Shown piece by piece: positions 63,708 through 64,000 of a stretch of 64,000 nucleotides of DNA. The stretch's first letter is position 1, and the number at the start of each line of letters is the position of its first letter. Origin of the DNA: DATARH01 sp035550515 (lineage in GTDB: Bacteria; Pseudomonadota; Alphaproteobacteria; ATCC43930; CGMCC-115725). The DNA lies in assembly GCA_035550515.1 (NCBI GenBank), contig DASZOZ010000055.1, positions 1 through 64,000 on the forward strand. The letters are read 5' to 3'. Position numbers and translations under genes: made by a program. The notes beneath the pieces are model-generated. The model was given only the letters and a program-made list of their open reading frames with translations, had not been told where the DNA came from and did no database searches.

Positions 63708-64000
63708 ATGCCGATCTTTATAAGCTACTCCTCAAAGGACCGGAAATCTGCCGAGGCGATTTGTGCGGCGATTGAAAATCGCGGGTTCGCGTGCTGGATA
63801 TCGAGCCGGGATATCGGCCCGGGAGAGAATTTCCAAAGCCAGATCGTCGGCGCCATCCGCAGCGCCCGGGTCATGGTGTTGGTGTTTTCCGGCAACGCGA
63901 ACAACTCGGAAGAAATCAAGAAGGAACTCGTTTTAGCGGGCCAGAGCAACCTCGTGGTCATCCCGGTGCGGGTGGAAGACGTGGCGCCGGGCGATGCCTT
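63708..64000 (+). CDS. TIR-domain protein (5' part, cut by the right edge)
   Basis: About 97 residues before the window ends. It opens MPIFISYSSKDRKSAEAICA and carries the box-2-like CWISSRDIGPGENFQSQIV, then ARVMVLVFSGNANNSEEIKK and ELVLAGQSNLVVIPVRVED. This is the bacterial TIR_2 fold; the NADase-type catalytic Glu is most likely the one in IKKEL. What follows (TPR, cyclase or other partner domain) is off the edge. A TATAAT at 63660-63665 lies 42 bases upstream. It is divergent from the HdeA-like/cyclase pair across 170 bases. Confidence 0.9.
   Translation, partial: MPIFISYSSKDRKSAEAICAAIENRGFACWISSRDIGPGENFQSQIVGAIRSARVMVLVFSGNANNSEEIKKELVLAGQSNLVVIPVRVEDVAPGDA

Noticed and set aside
61347..64000. 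Calling the cyclase/TIR pair a Pycsar or CBASS system
   Set aside because: The TIR protein is cut off, no cyclic-nucleotide-binding domain is visible, and the cyclase is attached to TPR and SLOG domains unlike PycC or CD-NTases. Reported only as a candidate locus.

Overview
The window reads as chromosomal core DNA of a GC-rich alphaproteobacterium. Lineage markers are the DivK/PleD pair, an HdaA-type DnaA homologue, the F1-ATPase zeta-type DUF1476 protein, the EipB (DUF1849) envelope protein, a pro-type aa3 oxidase subunit IV, and the block pyrB-pyrC-plsY-dprA-topA-rnr-rpmG-pleD-divK-dinB. A Rhodospirillales-like host is plausible but inferred; no rRNA or tRNA gene is present to settle it.

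Layout. 1-3.8 kb: mlaF (cut by the left edge), mlaE, alr and dnaB on the minus strand. 3.9-6.6 kb: a cyclopropane-fatty-acid synthase and rpsF-rpsR-rplI with a structured leader. 6.7-18.5 kb: a de novo purine region (purL, purQ, purS, purC, purB, purN) with grxD and bolA at its end and several small genes mixed in. 18.6-22.6 kb: DUF2066, a CDP-alcohol phosphatidyltransferase, an AI-2E/PerM transporter and hdaA, coupled head to tail. 22.6-27.4 kb: accessory genes, including an MNT/HEPN toxin-antitoxin pair whose toxin carries a stop codon, and a DUF2478-EamA fusion. 27.6-32 kb: ppk-ppx (polyphosphate) and mlaC. 32-37.6 kb: rnd, aspS, eipB and dinB. 37.7-40.9 kb: a ROK kinase, the cell-cycle regulators divK and pleD, and rpmG. 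40.9-51.3 kb: ctp, an N-terminally truncated rnr, topA, dprA, plsY, a dihydroorotase-like pyrC and pyrB. 51.4-54.2 kb: the stump of a solute-binding protein, then a likely stress operon of a DegP-type protease, cbpA and cbpM. 54.2-61.3 kb: a sensor kinase, terB, a 16-bp minisatellite, a DinG-type helicase, DUF952, hemolysin III and a PrpB-like lyase. 61.3-64 kb: a TPR-SLOG-class III cyclase fusion, an HdeA-like periplasmic protein and a divergent TIR-domain gene cut by the right edge.

Most of the window is housekeeping. The parts that merit attention are the right-edge TPR-SLOG-cyclase/TIR locus, the topA-rnr junction that looks like a deletion scar, the DUF2478-EamA fusion, the broken HEPN toxin, two families of dispersed intergenic palindromes, and two tandem-repeat tracts (in aspS and beside the DinG gene). 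No insertion sequence, prophage, CRISPR array or tRNA was seen.
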